In this document: one piece after another, positions 51,542-61,306 of the stretch | How positions within the stretch are numbered: the stretch's first letter is position 1 | How the letters are laid out: each line of letters begins with the position of its first letter | Assembly: GCA_963848675.1 (NCBI GenBank) | Contig: CAWKEY010000044.1 | Location: 340,553 to 404,552 of the forward strand | Source of the DNA: CAWKEY01 sp963848675 | GTDB taxonomy: Bacteria > Pseudomonadota > Gammaproteobacteria > Methylococcales > Methylomonadaceae | Length of the DNA: 64,000 nt | Direction of reading: 5' to 3' | Translations under genes and position numbers: made by a program | The notes under the pieces: generated by a model | The model's database searches: none | What the model was told of the DNA's origin: nothing | What the model saw: only the letters and a program-made list of their open reading frames with translations

Positions 51542-52630
51542 CTATCTCAACAACGGCAGCCCGGAATGCACATCGGCATTTTGCGCACGCTGCCGTAAGA
51601 AATGATCCATCAGTACGATGGCCATCATGGCCTCGGCTATCGGCGTCGCCCGGATGCCGACACAGGGATCATGGCGGCCTTCGGTCACCACTTCAATGGC
51701 TTCACCATGCACATTGATGCTTCTGCCGGGCAGGCGCAGGCTGGAGGTGGGTTTCAAGGCAATACTGGCGACAATGTTCTGGCCGCTGGAAATGCCGCCC
51801 AAAATACCGCCGGCGTGATTGCTTAAAAACCCGTCCGGGGTGATTTCATCGCGGAACTGTGTGCCCTTGCTGTTGATGCAGGCAAAACCGTCGCCTATTT
51901 CCACGCCTTTCACCGCGTTGATACTCATCAGCGCATGCGCCAAATCGGCATCGAGACGATCAAAAATCGGCTCGCCCAGACCCGGAGGGACATTGCTGGC
52001 CACTATCTCGATTTTTGCGCCGATGGATTCGCCCTCCTTGCGCAAGGCATCCATATAAGCTTCCATTTCGGCAATTTTGCCGGCATCGGGACAGAAAAAA
52101 GGATTGCTGTCGATAATGCCCCAGTCAATTTTATCGATTTTGATCGGCCCTAATTGCGACAGATAGCCTCGTATTTCAGTGCCTAACTGCTGTTTGAGGT
52201 ATTTCTTGGCAATGCCGCCGGCGGCAACGCGCATGGCCGTTTCACGCGCCGATGAGCGCCCGCCGCCGCGGTAATCCCGAAAGCCATATTTGTGCTGATA
52301 GGTATAATCGGCATGACCGGGCCTGAAACTGTCGGCGATTTTGGAATAATCTTTTGAGCGCTGATCAGTATTTTCAATCAGCAGTCCGATAGGCGTGCCT
52401 GTGGTTTTACCTTCGAACACCCCCGACAGAATCTTGACTTGATCGGCTTCCCGGCGCTGGGTGGTATGTCTTGAAGTACCCGGCTTTCTGCGATCAAGAT
52501 CGTGCTGTAGTTCCGCTTCGGACAATGCCATTCCGGGCGGACAGCCATCGACGATAGCGCCTAATGCAGGCCCGTGACTTTCACCAAAAGTGGTTACGGT
52601 AAATAATTTTCCCAGGGTATTTCCGGACAT
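51542..52630 (-). CDS. aroC: Chorismate synthase
   Basis: 362 residues. Last step of the shikimate pathway, converting EPSP to chorismate with reduced flavin. Landmarks: GESHGPALGAIVDGCPPG, RSSARETAMRVAAGGIAKKY, and GGISSGQNIVASIALKPTSS, all standard signatures. It follows prmB by 1 bp, the aroC-prmB pairing common in gammaproteobacteria. Its product also feeds pabB of the cofactor block. Confidence 0.97.
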   Translation of the reverse strand: MSGNTLGKLFTVTTFGESHGPALGAIVDGCPPGMALSEAELQHDLDRRKPGTSRHTTQRREADQVKILSGVFEGKTTGTPIGLLIENTDQRSKDYSKIADSFRPGHADYTYQHKYGFRDYRGGGRSSARETAMRVAAGGIAKKYLKQQLGTEIRGYLSQLGPIKIDKIDWGIIDSNPFFCPDAGKIAEMEAYMDALRKEGESIGAKIEIVASNVPPGLGEPIFDRLDADLAHALMSINAVKGVEIGDGFACINSKGTQFRDEITPDGFLSNHAGGILGGISSGQNIVASIALKPTSSLRLPGRSINVHGEAIEVVTEGRHDPCVGIRATPIAEAMMAIVLMDHFLRQRAQNADVHSGLPLLR

Positions 52631-52631
52631 A

Positions 52632-53564
52632 TCAATTCAAAGCCGCTTCAAATAATTCGTGATAGTGATCAAGCTGTTCTGCCGTCAGCAAAAATACGCC
52701 GTCGCCGCCGCGTTCAAACTCCAGCCAGTAAAAAGGCACATCAGGGAAAGCCGCTTGTAATGTTTCTGCACTGCTGCCGACTTCGACAATCAGGATGCCC
52801 TGATCGGTCAAGTGCTTACGCGCTTCCAGCAGAATGCGCAGCGCAATATCCAGGCCGGATTCTCCGCCTATAAAACCCATATCGGGTTCGGCACGAAACT
52901 CGGCCGGCAACCGCGCCCATTCTTGATGACAGACATACGGCGGATTACTGACGATGATATCGTAGCGAGCTGCGGGCAGCTCGTTAAACAAATCGGATTG
53001 ATACAGGGTTACCGACTCGGCAAGCTGGTGTTTATCAACATTTATTTCAGCGACGGACAGGGCATCTTCCGATAAATCGACGGCATCCACCAAGGCCCCG
53101 GGAAAAGCATAGGCGCAGGCAATGGCGATACAGGCACTGCCGGTGCACAAATCCAGGATACGCGTCACCTGTTCTTCATCCACCCAGGGCGCAAAGCGTT
53201 GTTCGATGAGCTCGGCAATGGGCGATCTGGGCACCAGCACCCGTTCGTCGACATAAAACGACAAACCGGCAAAAATGGCTTCGTGGGTTAAATAAGCGGC
53301 CGGCTTTCTCTCAATAATGCGCCTGTCGATGATATCGATGACAGCCTGACGTTCCTTGAGCGTTAACACGGCTTCCAGAAAAGTCCCGGACAAATTATAC
53401 GGCTGGAAAAGCGTGTGTAGGACCAGCGCCGCCGCCTCATCCAGGGCCGTTGTCGTGCCATGACCAAACACTAGCCCGGCTTCGGCAAAACGGCTGGCGC
53501 CCCAGCGAATATAATCACGCAGGGTAGTTAAGGTCGTTAAAATCTCGGAAGATGGTGTCTGCAT
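52632..53564 (-). CDS. prmB: Ribosomal protein uL3 N5-glutamine methyltransferase
   Basis: 310 residues, the same length as E. coli PrmB. SAM-binding motif ILDLCTGSACIAIACAYAFP, catalytic IVSNPPYV, and the PrmB-typical LPAEFRAEPDMGFIGGESG. An N-terminal helical domain of about 90 residues precedes it. Methylates Gln150 of uL3. HemK/PrmC is the nearest alternative but differs in length and in the region after NPPY. Confidence 0.95.
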   Translation of the reverse strand: MQTPSSEILTTLTTLRDYIRWGASRFAEAGLVFGHGTTTALDEAAALVLHTLFQPYNLSGTFLEAVLTLKERQAVIDIIDRRIIERKPAAYLTHEAIFAGLSFYVDERVLVPRSPIAELIEQRFAPWVDEEQVTRILDLCTGSACIAIACAYAFPGALVDAVDLSEDALSVAEINVDKHQLAESVTLYQSDLFNELPAARYDIIVSNPPYVCHQEWARLPAEFRAEPDMGFIGGESGLDIALRILLEARKHLTDQGILIVEVGSSAETLQAAFPDVPFYWLEFERGGDGVFLLTAEQLDHYHELFEAALN

Positions 53565-53651
53565 AGAGGATGACAGTAGCTTTGGTCTCGACGGAAAGAC
53601 GAATTTTAAACTAAACTTTGGAAGCTTGTCCCAATATTAAACAATCACTTC

Positions 53652-54533
53652 ATGCGCGAAACTGATAACGACACCCGCGATACCACCGCAAATTTGCCAA
53701 AAAATAAACTGTTAGTGGATTGTTACCAGTATATGCAATCCGAAACATTGGTATTGCCCACCATTCCTGATGTGTCATTCAAAATTCGCCGCGCCATTAA
53801 TGATGACAAAGCCAACAGTAATAAAATTGCCCGTGTCGTCCAGATAGATCCGTCGATTACCGCACGCTTGATAAAAATCGCTAACAGTCCCTTGTATCGA
53901 GGCCGTAAACAAATTGAAAGCTGCCCGGAAGCACTCACGCGGCTGGGTCTGAAAGCTTCACAAGACATTATTACGGCGTTCGCCCTAAAATCGGTATTCA
54001 CTGCCAAATTACCCGTTATCCGCCGCAAAATGACCGAATTGTGGGCGCATAGTAGTTATGTTGCGGCCATCAGTGCGGTCTTCGCACACAAAATATCGGG
54101 CTTTGACCCTGACCGGGCCATGCTGGCCGGGCTGACTCATGACATCGGTATCGTGCCCATTCTGACCCATGCCGACAATCACCCCGATATGATTACGCAT
54201 CCAAAAGATCTGTCTGAGACTGTTAAAAAATTGCGCGCTGAAATTGGCGTACAAATCATTCGGCAGTGGGATTTCCCCAGCGATTTTGAAGAAATCGTCA
54301 TTAACGCCGAAAACTGGTATCGAAATAACACGAACCCGGCCAATTACTCGGACATTGTCATGATCTCGCAATTACACAGCTTTATCGGCAAGGTTGATGT
54401 CAAAAAGATGCCTAAATTGGATGATTTACCCTGCTATAAAAAACTGGCGGGGCATCTGGATGCCAAGGACAGTATTAACATACTCGATACCGCAAAAGAT
54501 GAAATCGAGCATATCCGGCAAATGTTGGTCTAA
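53652..54533 (+). CDS. HDOD-domain signalling protein
   Basis: 293 residues. HDOD features: LPTIPDVSFKIRRAINDD, VVQIDPSITARLIKIANSPL, LTHDIGIVPIL, where the metal-binding HD of true phosphodiesterases is largely lost. Such proteins act as scaffolds in cyclic-di-GMP, chemotaxis or stress signalling. Divergent from prmB. A FliK-like gene follows 11 bp later, so a link to motility regulation is possible. Confidence 0.88.
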   Translation: MRETDNDTRDTTANLPKNKLLVDCYQYMQSETLVLPTIPDVSFKIRRAINDDKANSNKIARVVQIDPSITARLIKIANSPLYRGRKQIESCPEALTRLGLKASQDIITAFALKSVFTAKLPVIRRKMTELWAHSSYVAAISAVFAHKISGFDPDRAMLAGLTHDIGIVPILTHADNHPDMITHPKDLSETVKKLRAEIGVQIIRQWDFPSDFEEIVINAENWYRNNTNPANYSDIVMISQLHSFIGKVDVKKMPKLDDLPCYKKLAGHLDAKDSINILDTAKDEIEHIRQMLV

Positions 54534-54544
54534 CTTCTGTCCAA

Positions 54545-56032
54545 GTGGATATTAAACCGCCCATAAACAGTTCCGGTCCGCCCGCCCTGACTAAACCGGC
54601 TGACAATCTTGTACATCTGAAAGTGGGGCAAACGCTAAATGTCACCGTCATCAGCACAACGAGCTCAGCTGAAAGCACTGCGCTGACTTTAAACCTGGAC
54701 AACAAGCCCATCACCCTGCACAGCAGCCAGCCGGTCAAGCTTGATCCCGGACAGTCTTTACAAATCCAGCTTACCAAAACCACGCCCGCTTTAGAATTCA
54801 AGATACTCAATGCATCGCCGCTATCAAAACTGCCAGCAGCACTGTTGAGTCTGCAAGCAACACCAGTCCAATTACAGGAGGCCGGCAAAAATCTGGAGCA
54901 GTCCTTCGATGTAAAACAACAATTGACTGTGAAAATCATCGGGCTCGACGGCAATAAAATTCAGATGCAAATTTTGACCCTGCAGCCGGCATCGCACTAT
55001 CAGGAAAAATCAGCCGAAACCGTAAAACAGTCCAGCCTGATCACCCTAGAGCGCTCTCAACTTGCAACAGAGTCTTTGAAAACGCCCGAGACATTCAAAA
55101 TCGGGCAAATTTTAAGGTTGGTAGTGACCAATCCAGGCATGATGCCCAGTTTTAAGCTGTTGTCAGTTGCCCTGCCAGGCCCAACGGAAAAAATAACCGA
55201 ACTGCTAAAGCAGATTTTACCCAGGCATCAATCGGCCCCGGAGTTGTTAAATCAACTAATCAAAGACTTGCCGCAGTTGTTAACACACGAAAGCCTGCCT
55301 CAATCTCTAAAAAGCAGTATCCTCGCCATTCTGCACAATCTGCCGCAAAGCCAGCAGCTGATGACCAATCCGGGCCTTAAACAGGCCCTGGACAACTCGG
55401 GCTTATTTCTTGAAGCCAGACTGGGACTATTGACGGAAACGCCGGAATTGGCTCTGGCGGAGGATGTGAAGGCGGATTTTAAAGCCAACCTGCTTAAATT
55501 GGTTCAGCTTTTACAGCAGGAAGTGAGCACTCAGGCTGTCAAAAATCATCAGGACACGGATTTGGCACTGCTGAAAAACATGCAGCAAAAAACCGAAAAC
55601 ACGCTTGCAAAGATTGTCCTGAATCAATTGCTTTCCCTGCCTAAAGAGGACAATCCAAAACAGATCTGGCATCTTGAACTGCCGTTTCTTGATAGAGATA
55701 ACGCGGAAACGGTGGATCTTGAAATACAGCAGGACAAGGACGCAGACCGGCATCCCGATAGCGGCAACTGGTCGGTCAATATCACCCTGACCCCGCCGGG
55801 ATTGGGTAGCATTCATTGCGCTATTTCCTTCCGAGAGCATATGATCCATACCCATTTTCGCAGCCAGGAAACCCAGACTACCGAACTGATCAGGCGCAAC
55901 CTGGATTATTTGAAAGCACAATTTGAACAATCCGGCTTAACTCCTGGACAGATGAACGCCCAGGACGGGCACCCAAAAACCAAACCGGCTCTGCCGATAG
56001 CCGAAGCCAAGCTATTTGATGACAAGGCCTAG
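54545..56032 (+). CDS. FliK-like protein (flagellar hook-length control C-terminal domain)
   Basis: 495 residues from a GTG start. The N-terminal two thirds are low-complexity, Gln/Leu/Thr rich, with beta-like KVGQTLNVTVIS modules. The C-terminal ~130 residues (NWSVNITLTPPGLGSIHCAI, FREHMIHTHFRSQETQTTEL, IRRNLDYLKAQFEQSGL) match the Flg_hook domain. Classical FliK sets hook length; versions outside flagellar operons, as here, are often next to FlhB-tail proteins, but none is seen. No other flagellar gene is in the window. Confidence 0.82.
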   Translation: MDIKPPINSSGPPALTKPADNLVHLKVGQTLNVTVISTTSSAESTALTLNLDNKPITLHSSQPVKLDPGQSLQIQLTKTTPALEFKILNASPLSKLPAALLSLQATPVQLQEAGKNLEQSFDVKQQLTVKIIGLDGNKIQMQILTLQPASHYQEKSAETVKQSSLITLERSQLATESLKTPETFKIGQILRLVVTNPGMMPSFKLLSVALPGPTEKITELLKQILPRHQSAPELLNQLIKDLPQLLTHESLPQSLKSSILAILHNLPQSQQLMTNPGLKQALDNSGLFLEARLGLLTETPELALAEDVKADFKANLLKLVQLLQQEVSTQAVKNHQDTDLALLKNMQQKTENTLAKIVLNQLLSLPKEDNPKQIWHLELPFLDRDNAETVDLEIQQDKDADRHPDSGNWSVNITLTPPGLGSIHCAISFREHMIHTHFRSQETQTTELIRRNLDYLKAQFEQSGLTPGQMNAQDGHPKTKPALPIAEAKLFDDKA

Positions 56033-56143
56033 TATCATCCCGATAGGTTCTCACTCTTTTTCTTCTCCAGAGAGAAAAGGTGGGAATGAGGGGATTCAAA
56101 TAGTAACTTATTGGGATCGGTATAGCAGCTTAACTGATGCGAG

Positions 56144-56908
56144 TTAAAATTGAGCGGCCTTGGCGCGCGCCGCCTTGGCGCCGGCATAATCCTTCTGCAT
56201 CACCCGGGCATTGCCAATCAATAGCCAGCTTTGTTTCTTCAGGCCGGGATTATTGGAAGCCAGCAATGCCGATTTTTTTGCCAGATCTTCGGCCAGGCGA
56301 GGTTTAGACTGCTTCAGTCTCAACTCAGCCAATTTATAATACAAAGCAGGATTGCGGGGTTCAATTCTAATCGCCCGCTCAATCGTGGCGACGGCTGCAT
56401 CAAGATTGCCCGAGGAATTACTCTGATCCGCGGACATGGCCAAAGCCCCTACCGCCGGCTTTACGGTGCCCAAAGATTGCAAAGGTTCCAAAGGTTGTAA
56501 AACCTCCACCGGCTCTGGCGGCTTGATCGGCTCTACCGTATTGAATGGCTGCGCAGGCGTTACCGGTTGATCGGCTTCCTCAGGCGCCAACGAATCTGTC
56601 GGCTCGGACAACTCTGATGACGGTGAAGACTCGGGAGCAGAAAATTCGTCTACAGGTGGCGCTTCGGGCGGCATTTGAATGACTTCAGGAACACGGGCTG
56701 ATTCCCGTATCGGTTCGGTTTGTAGCACTGGCGCAGGTTGTTGAATCCGTTTGGGCTCCTGTTGTCTTGCTGAAGGCTCTGGTTGAATATAAATATCCGC
56801 ATGGCCATCGAACACAGGAGCCGGCGGTTGCGAACCATGAAATTCAGCGCAACCGGTGATAACCGCAGGCAGTGAACACAATAAAACAAGTCGTTTGGGT
56901 GACATCAA
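56144..56908 (-). CDS. TPR-containing lipoprotein
   Basis: 254 residues. Lipoprotein signal with lipobox VITGC near residue 20, a long Pro/Glu-rich linker (residues ~30-140, many PEP and EPI repeats), then tetratricopeptide-type helices (NLDAAVATIERAIRIEPRNP, ALYYKLAELRLKQSKPRLAE). The layout suggests an envelope-anchored protein that reaches through the periplasm to bind a partner. Start at 56908 or the adjacent ATG 56905. Confidence 0.82.
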   Translation of the reverse strand: MMSPKRLVLLCSLPAVITGCAEFHGSQPPAPVFDGHADIYIQPEPSARQQEPKRIQQPAPVLQTEPIRESARVPEVIQMPPEAPPVDEFSAPESSPSSELSEPTDSLAPEEADQPVTPAQPFNTVEPIKPPEPVEVLQPLEPLQSLGTVKPAVGALAMSADQSNSSGNLDAAVATIERAIRIEPRNPALYYKLAELRLKQSKPRLAEDLAKKSALLASNNPGLKKQSWLLIGNARVMQKDYAGAKAARAKAAQF

Positions 56909-57315
56909 AGTGATTACAAAAGCTTCTATATTATCGGACGGTAATGCTGATAAAACTCATTTCTTGCAAGCACGTTATCAAGCGCTTTACCTGGTTAAAC
57001 AGCAATGAAGATCAGCAGTTCTGATTCCATGGTCAATCGGCCACGGATAGGGTGTTGAGTTTATGCCATTATTCGGGATTATAAAGACCTTCCTGCATTT
57101 CTGCCAGCCTGGATAAGCCAAGAAAATTGCTTGCCGCCTGAAGCAGCATTGCTGCTTCATCCTCGGATCGCACACGGCAGCAGTCAAGATCGGGGTTTTA
57201 GGAAGACATCACTGTGTAATGCCGGTGAACAAGTGCAGTGAATGAAAAGGGCTTGCGGTCATAACATTGCCGTCAAGAAAGCAAAGACAGGGCGGTCAAA
57301 CAGACCGCCCCACGT
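56909..57315. other. Intergenic region with a possible gene-tail remnant
   Basis: About 400 bases. On the minus strand, 57069-57200 has a frame reading EDEAAMLLQAASNFLGLSRL then AEMQEGLYNPE and a stop, which looks protein-like but has no good start and no family I recognise; it could be the 3' end of a lost gene. Otherwise nothing identifiable. Confidence 0.3.
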
Positions 57316-59229
57316 TTATTGTTCGCCTCTGACATCAAACTCAATTTTCCAGCGGCCGCTATCTTTGCGTGATACCGCCTGCAATTCCAGGGTGCCTACC
57401 TCGGTGACCGCTGCACAAAGATGAACGGGCACGACTTCACCGGGTCTTCGGCCTTCCTCCGGCAAGCTAATTTCAATTTCATCGAGCTCCTTGAGTTCGT
57501 CGTCAGTCCAGTAGTCCAGACGAATACCGACTTTATCCTCGCGCCGACTGTTGGACGCAAAGAAACGGAAACGAACCGGCTCGCCGACCACCAAGCCCAG
57601 TTCTTCATCCGGCAGCTCTTCCTGTGTGCCCTCTTCCATGCCGAAAGGCGCGATACATAAGGCCTGAATTTCCGGTGCCAAACCGGGCACTGCGGGCATC
57701 GCGCTTTCTATGCCGACATAATAAGACGCTGCGGTGCCGCCTTTAATGCGTACGCCTTTGCCTTTGCGCACAAAGCCGTAATAGGCTGCGCCACGGGCGA
57801 CCGACAGATCAAGATCGGCGCCTTCCAGCAATCTTGCCGGCGGCGCCTGCTCGGCAGCCAGCCAGGCATTCAATACCTCCATCAAGCGATCGGCAAGACC
57901 TTGAGCTTTTAGTACACCGCCATTAAATAATACGGCGGTTGGATGCAGGAAAGTGGCGTTTTCAGGCAGATTAATGTCTTTCAAATCGTCCGTGGCGCTT
58001 TGCTGTTTGGCCAGAAATGCCGCCAAATGCCGGGTAATGGCAGCATCCTGAGCATAAGGCAGACCTGCGGTTCTTAAGCCGGTACGCGGACGGCTGACTG
58101 GTCTGTCACTGGCCGCAACACGGGGCAGGAAACCTTCAATCAAAACACTGCCCACTTCCTCACGCGTCAATTCAGTGCGCAATGTACCTCCGATTAACGA
58201 AGACCCCCGGCTGGCGACGACCAAAGGGATAGTATCCATATCCGGATGCGTGAAGATTTTTTCCTTGGCATCCCGGCAACTGTGCATCAAGGCCTGTAGC
58301 TGCCAAGGCTCCAGGCGCTTGCCGTCTTTTTCCAATTTGGCTTTAACCGTATAGGCCAAAGCCAGATCCATATTGTCACCGCCCAGCAGGATATGATCAC
58401 CCACCGCAACGCGGGTCAGCTCGAGATTGCCGTTTGACTCGGTAACGGCGATCAATGACAAATCAGTGGTACCGCCGCCGATATCAATCACCAGAATAAT
58501 ATCGCCCACCGTGGCGTAGTTCCGCCAGTCGCCTTGGCTTCTCTCAATCCAGCTGTACAACGCGGCCTGCGGTTCTTCCAATAAAATGGCCTGGCCAAGG
58601 CCGACAGCGCGCGCCGCTTCAATGGTCAGTTCTCGCGCAGCCGGATCAAAGGAGGCAGGCACGGTAATTACAAGATCTTGTTGGGTCAGTGGCGCATCTG
58701 GATGCTGGCTTTGCCAGGCATCGCGCAGATGCTGCAAATAAGCCATTGTCGCTTGAAAAGGGGAAACCCGCTCGACTTCTTCGGGAGCCTCTGCCGGTAA
58801 AATGGCTGATTTACAGTCGACACCCACATGACAGAGCCAGCTTTTGGCGCTGGATACCAGACGAATCGGGGTTTTGCTGCCCAGTGTGCGGGCGATTTCA
58901 CCAACCAGATGCTCCGGTTTGGCGGCCCAGGGCAATGTCGTCGAACCCTCGGCCAGTTCCGCCTCATGCGCCTGATAGAGAAATGACGGCAACTGCTGTT
59001 TTTCTTCAACTTCACCGGGCGAGGTCAGCTGAGAGATCGCCATCACCTGAGGCGAGCATTCATCATCGTCGAGTTTAGCAAGATCGGCATACGATAGAAC
59101 GCAATGCGTTGTGCCTAAATCGATACCGACCGAAAATCGCGGGCCATCAATTGAATTCGCGACAGCATCGGGCTGTTCTTTAGGGTCATCATGGCTGCTA
59201 ACCGGGTTTTCGCTTAACTCTTCACTCAT
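57316..59229 (-). CDS. Hsp70-family chaperone-like protein (non-canonical DnaK paralogue)
   Basis: 637 residues. Nucleotide-binding domain with SVGIDLGTTHCVLSYADLAK, LVITVPASFDPAARELTIEA, ILVIDIGGGTTDLSLI and LFNGGVLKAQGLADRLMEVL. After about residue 430 it diverges from DnaK: no typical substrate-binding beta sandwich or EEVD-type tail, but a different C-terminal domain (FFASNSRREDKVGIRLDYWT). This class is usually encoded beside a DUF2760 gene, as here (4-bp overlap). Client unknown. Confidence 0.88.
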   Translation of the reverse strand: MSEELSENPVSSHDDPKEQPDAVANSIDGPRFSVGIDLGTTHCVLSYADLAKLDDDECSPQVMAISQLTSPGEVEEKQQLPSFLYQAHEAELAEGSTTLPWAAKPEHLVGEIARTLGSKTPIRLVSSAKSWLCHVGVDCKSAILPAEAPEEVERVSPFQATMAYLQHLRDAWQSQHPDAPLTQQDLVITVPASFDPAARELTIEAARAVGLGQAILLEEPQAALYSWIERSQGDWRNYATVGDIILVIDIGGGTTDLSLIAVTESNGNLELTRVAVGDHILLGGDNMDLALAYTVKAKLEKDGKRLEPWQLQALMHSCRDAKEKIFTHPDMDTIPLVVASRGSSLIGGTLRTELTREEVGSVLIEGFLPRVAASDRPVSRPRTGLRTAGLPYAQDAAITRHLAAFLAKQQSATDDLKDINLPENATFLHPTAVLFNGGVLKAQGLADRLMEVLNAWLAAEQAPPARLLEGADLDLSVARGAAYYGFVRKGKGVRIKGGTAASYYVGIESAMPAVPGLAPEIQALCIAPFGMEEGTQEELPDEELGLVVGEPVRFRFFASNSRREDKVGIRLDYWTDDELKELDEIEISLPEEGRRPGEVVPVHLCAAVTEVGTLELQAVSRKDSGRWKIEFDVRGEQ

Positions 59230-59885
59230 AATTCAACCTCTGCCGCTGCGATAATGGCCGCATTATGACCTTGTGTCAGCTTGGGTAATCTTATGTTTGT
59301 CACCTGCCAGCCTTTATGAACCAGGGTGCCGTTAAAAGGCGCGGTGCCGACGATATTGCCGGTTAAGCGTACGGCTGCGGCATCAAAACCTTGGGGTAGA
59401 CTGACTTTGCTGCCTTCTTGTTCGTTGCGAACGGGTGCCAGGGTGAAGTGTTCATTGATGGCTCTGTTGCAGCCTTCATGCACAACACGTGCTGCAATAC
59501 CAATATCGGCATCGCCATAGGCCGAAATATCTTCTTTGATAAAGTCGATAAAACGCGCTTCTTTTTGCAGTAATCCCAGTAACTGCAGGGCTGCATCCGG
59601 CGTGGCTTCTTTTAGCACGACAGGTTCCGGCGCAGGCGCATGAACCACTTTCTCGACTTCGATTATTTTCTCGACGATTTTGACTTCAGGCTCCGGTTTT
59701 TCGATAGCGGGCTGAAGTCTCGGTTCGACCGGCTTTTTCTTGCAGCGCATCATGGCAATCACCATGGACAGCAGCACTGCGATGAGAATCAACGTTAACA
59801 GCACCACGGTACCGGCCAGACACACATGCCATAAATCGAAAGTGGTTGGTTTCAACGATAAATCAATTGCATAGGTAGTATTCAT
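59226..59885 (-). CDS. DUF2760 membrane-anchored protein
   Basis: 219 residues: an N-terminal membrane helix (LAGTVVLLTLILIAVLLSMV, ~24-46), a charged Pro/Glu linker (KVEKVVHAPAPEPV-like), then a soluble domain with ALQLLGLLQKEARFIDFIKE and DADIGIAARVVHEGCNRAIN, the DUF2760 signature. Overlaps the Hsp70-like gene by 4 bp, so the two probably act together at the inner membrane. Biochemical role unknown. Confidence 0.85.
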   Translation of the reverse strand: MNTTYAIDLSLKPTTFDLWHVCLAGTVVLLTLILIAVLLSMVIAMMRCKKKPVEPRLQPAIEKPEPEVKIVEKIIEVEKVVHAPAPEPVVLKEATPDAALQLLGLLQKEARFIDFIKEDISAYGDADIGIAARVVHEGCNRAINEHFTLAPVRNEQEGSKVSLPQGFDAAAVRLTGNIVGTAPFNGTLVHKGWQVTNIRLPKLTQGHNAAIIAAAEVEL

Positions 59886-59903
59886 TAAATAACCGCTAGT
59901 TCG

Positions 59904-60296
59904 TTATGGTTGGCCCGATTTGCGGGCGGCTTCGGCAAACATCAAGGACTGCAACGCATTGCGCGTGGTTTGCATGCGCATTTGTTTCAGATGACGATCG
60001 GCAATAACAGCCGGCACCTTTTCGCTGATATACACTTCGCGCATTTGCGCTAATACCGGCTCACACTGCTTCATGATGACATCGGTGGCTTTGCGGGTAT
60101 CCTGCTTGGAGTAGTCTGGTTTTTGTATTTCATCGGAGACGCATTTTTTATACTCATAGCTGGCCGCCTGAATCTTTTTAATGGTGGCCTCGGTTAGCGT
60201 GGTGTTATGCCATTCGTTTTTGGCATCATCGGCAAGGGCGTTACCGGCAGACAACAAGAGCGTTAGCAAAAGCAATTTTTTCATGGTATTTCTCAA
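59904..60296 (-). CDS. Small periplasmic protein, unknown function
   Basis: 130 residues. Signal peptide (KKLLLLTLLLSAGNALA, cleavage near residue 22), then a helical mature domain with KIQAASYEYKKCVSDEIQKP and MKQCEPVLAQMREVY; the two cysteines could pair. The start may be the second Met (MKKLL). First gene of the Hsp70-like/DUF2760 group, 18 bp upstream of DUF2760. Confidence 0.78.
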   Translation of the reverse strand: MRNTMKKLLLLTLLLSAGNALADDAKNEWHNTTLTEATIKKIQAASYEYKKCVSDEIQKPDYSKQDTRKATDVIMKQCEPVLAQMREVYISEKVPAVIADRHLKQMRMQTTRNALQSLMFAEAARKSGQP

Positions 60297-60502
60297 TGAT
60301 TAATGAAATTTTCAGTGTTCGATTTTACGCGAACTGGTTACAAATAAATAACAAAGCTTGATTTTATGACGAAATCGGGGCTTGAGCTCTTTTTTTCAAG
60401 CCCACCCAGACAATAAATATTTTTCTGCAATCACCCGGCGCCGCTTAACCGGATTCATCTGTATAATGATTAGCCAACAATTTTACGAGCCGAAACTCTG
60501 GT

Positions 60503-61306
60503 ATGTATAAATATGATGGCCTGGTGATTCACCAAAGCCACGATGATAACGGCATTCTTGAGGTGGTTGAGCAACAGGGTGTCCGGTCATTGCATTTTGG
60601 TTCGTATTCCAGGCAAAGCAGTCTGCTTTTAAGTGACCCTGAGAGACTTTATCTGGATTATGCCCGCGCCATGAGCAGCTGGCTATTATTCAAAGAAAAC
60701 CCGGATAGCACGCTACTGGTTGGCCTGGGAGGCGGTTCATTAGCCAAGCATTTATTGCAGCATTCTCCGGAGTGCCGAATAAGAGTCATAGAGTACCGGA
60801 AAAGCGTAGTCAAGATCGCGCGCAGTCATTTTGGTTTACCGCTGGATCCGCGTTTAAAAATCATTATCGCCGACGGCGGCCAATATCTGCGCCAACATAG
60901 CGAAAGCCATAGCGGGCATTACGATCTGGTACTCATTGATGCCTTTGATCACGAAGGCATGGCGCAATCGATCTGTAGCGAGGCTTTTTTTGATGCCTGT
61001 AAAGCCGTTTTAAAAAATGACGGCATCATGGCCATCAATCTCTGGGGCACCGATAAGGCTCTGTTTGAACAGATTGCCCTGTGGCTGAGTCGTGTTTTTA
61101 ACTGGAAAATTTTATTTCTGCCGGTTCGCGGCAAAGGCAATATAATCGGCCTGGCTTTCAATGAAGATACTCCACTGTATTCCCTGCGGGACTTACGCGA
61201 ACGCGCCAACGTCCTCGAACAACACTACCAAATTGAATTTCCTGTGTTTTTAAAAGATCTTACAAAACACAACAGCCGCTTGATGAGCAAAGTGATAAAA
61301 CCATGA
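60503..61306 (+). CDS. Spermidine synthase-like (aminopropyltransferase-fold) protein
   Basis: 267 residues with the Rossmann methyltransferase-like core of polyamine synthases: LLVGLGGGSLAKHLLQHSPE (SAM/dcSAM loop), IRVIEYRKSVVKIAR, DGGQYLRQ and YDLVLIDAFDHEGMA, where the catalytic Asp of SpeE would sit in LIDAFD. The N-terminal beta domain is short, as in the spermidine-synthase-like group of unproven activity. Overlaps the YgiQ gene by 4 bp. Confidence 0.85.
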   Translation: MYKYDGLVIHQSHDDNGILEVVEQQGVRSLHFGSYSRQSSLLLSDPERLYLDYARAMSSWLLFKENPDSTLLVGLGGGSLAKHLLQHSPECRIRVIEYRKSVVKIARSHFGLPLDPRLKIIIADGGQYLRQHSESHSGHYDLVLIDAFDHEGMAQSICSEAFFDACKAVLKNDGIMAINLWGTDKALFEQIALWLSRVFNWKILFLPVRGKGNIIGLAFNEDTPLYSLRDLRERANVLEQHYQIEFPVFLKDLTKHNSRLMSKVIKP

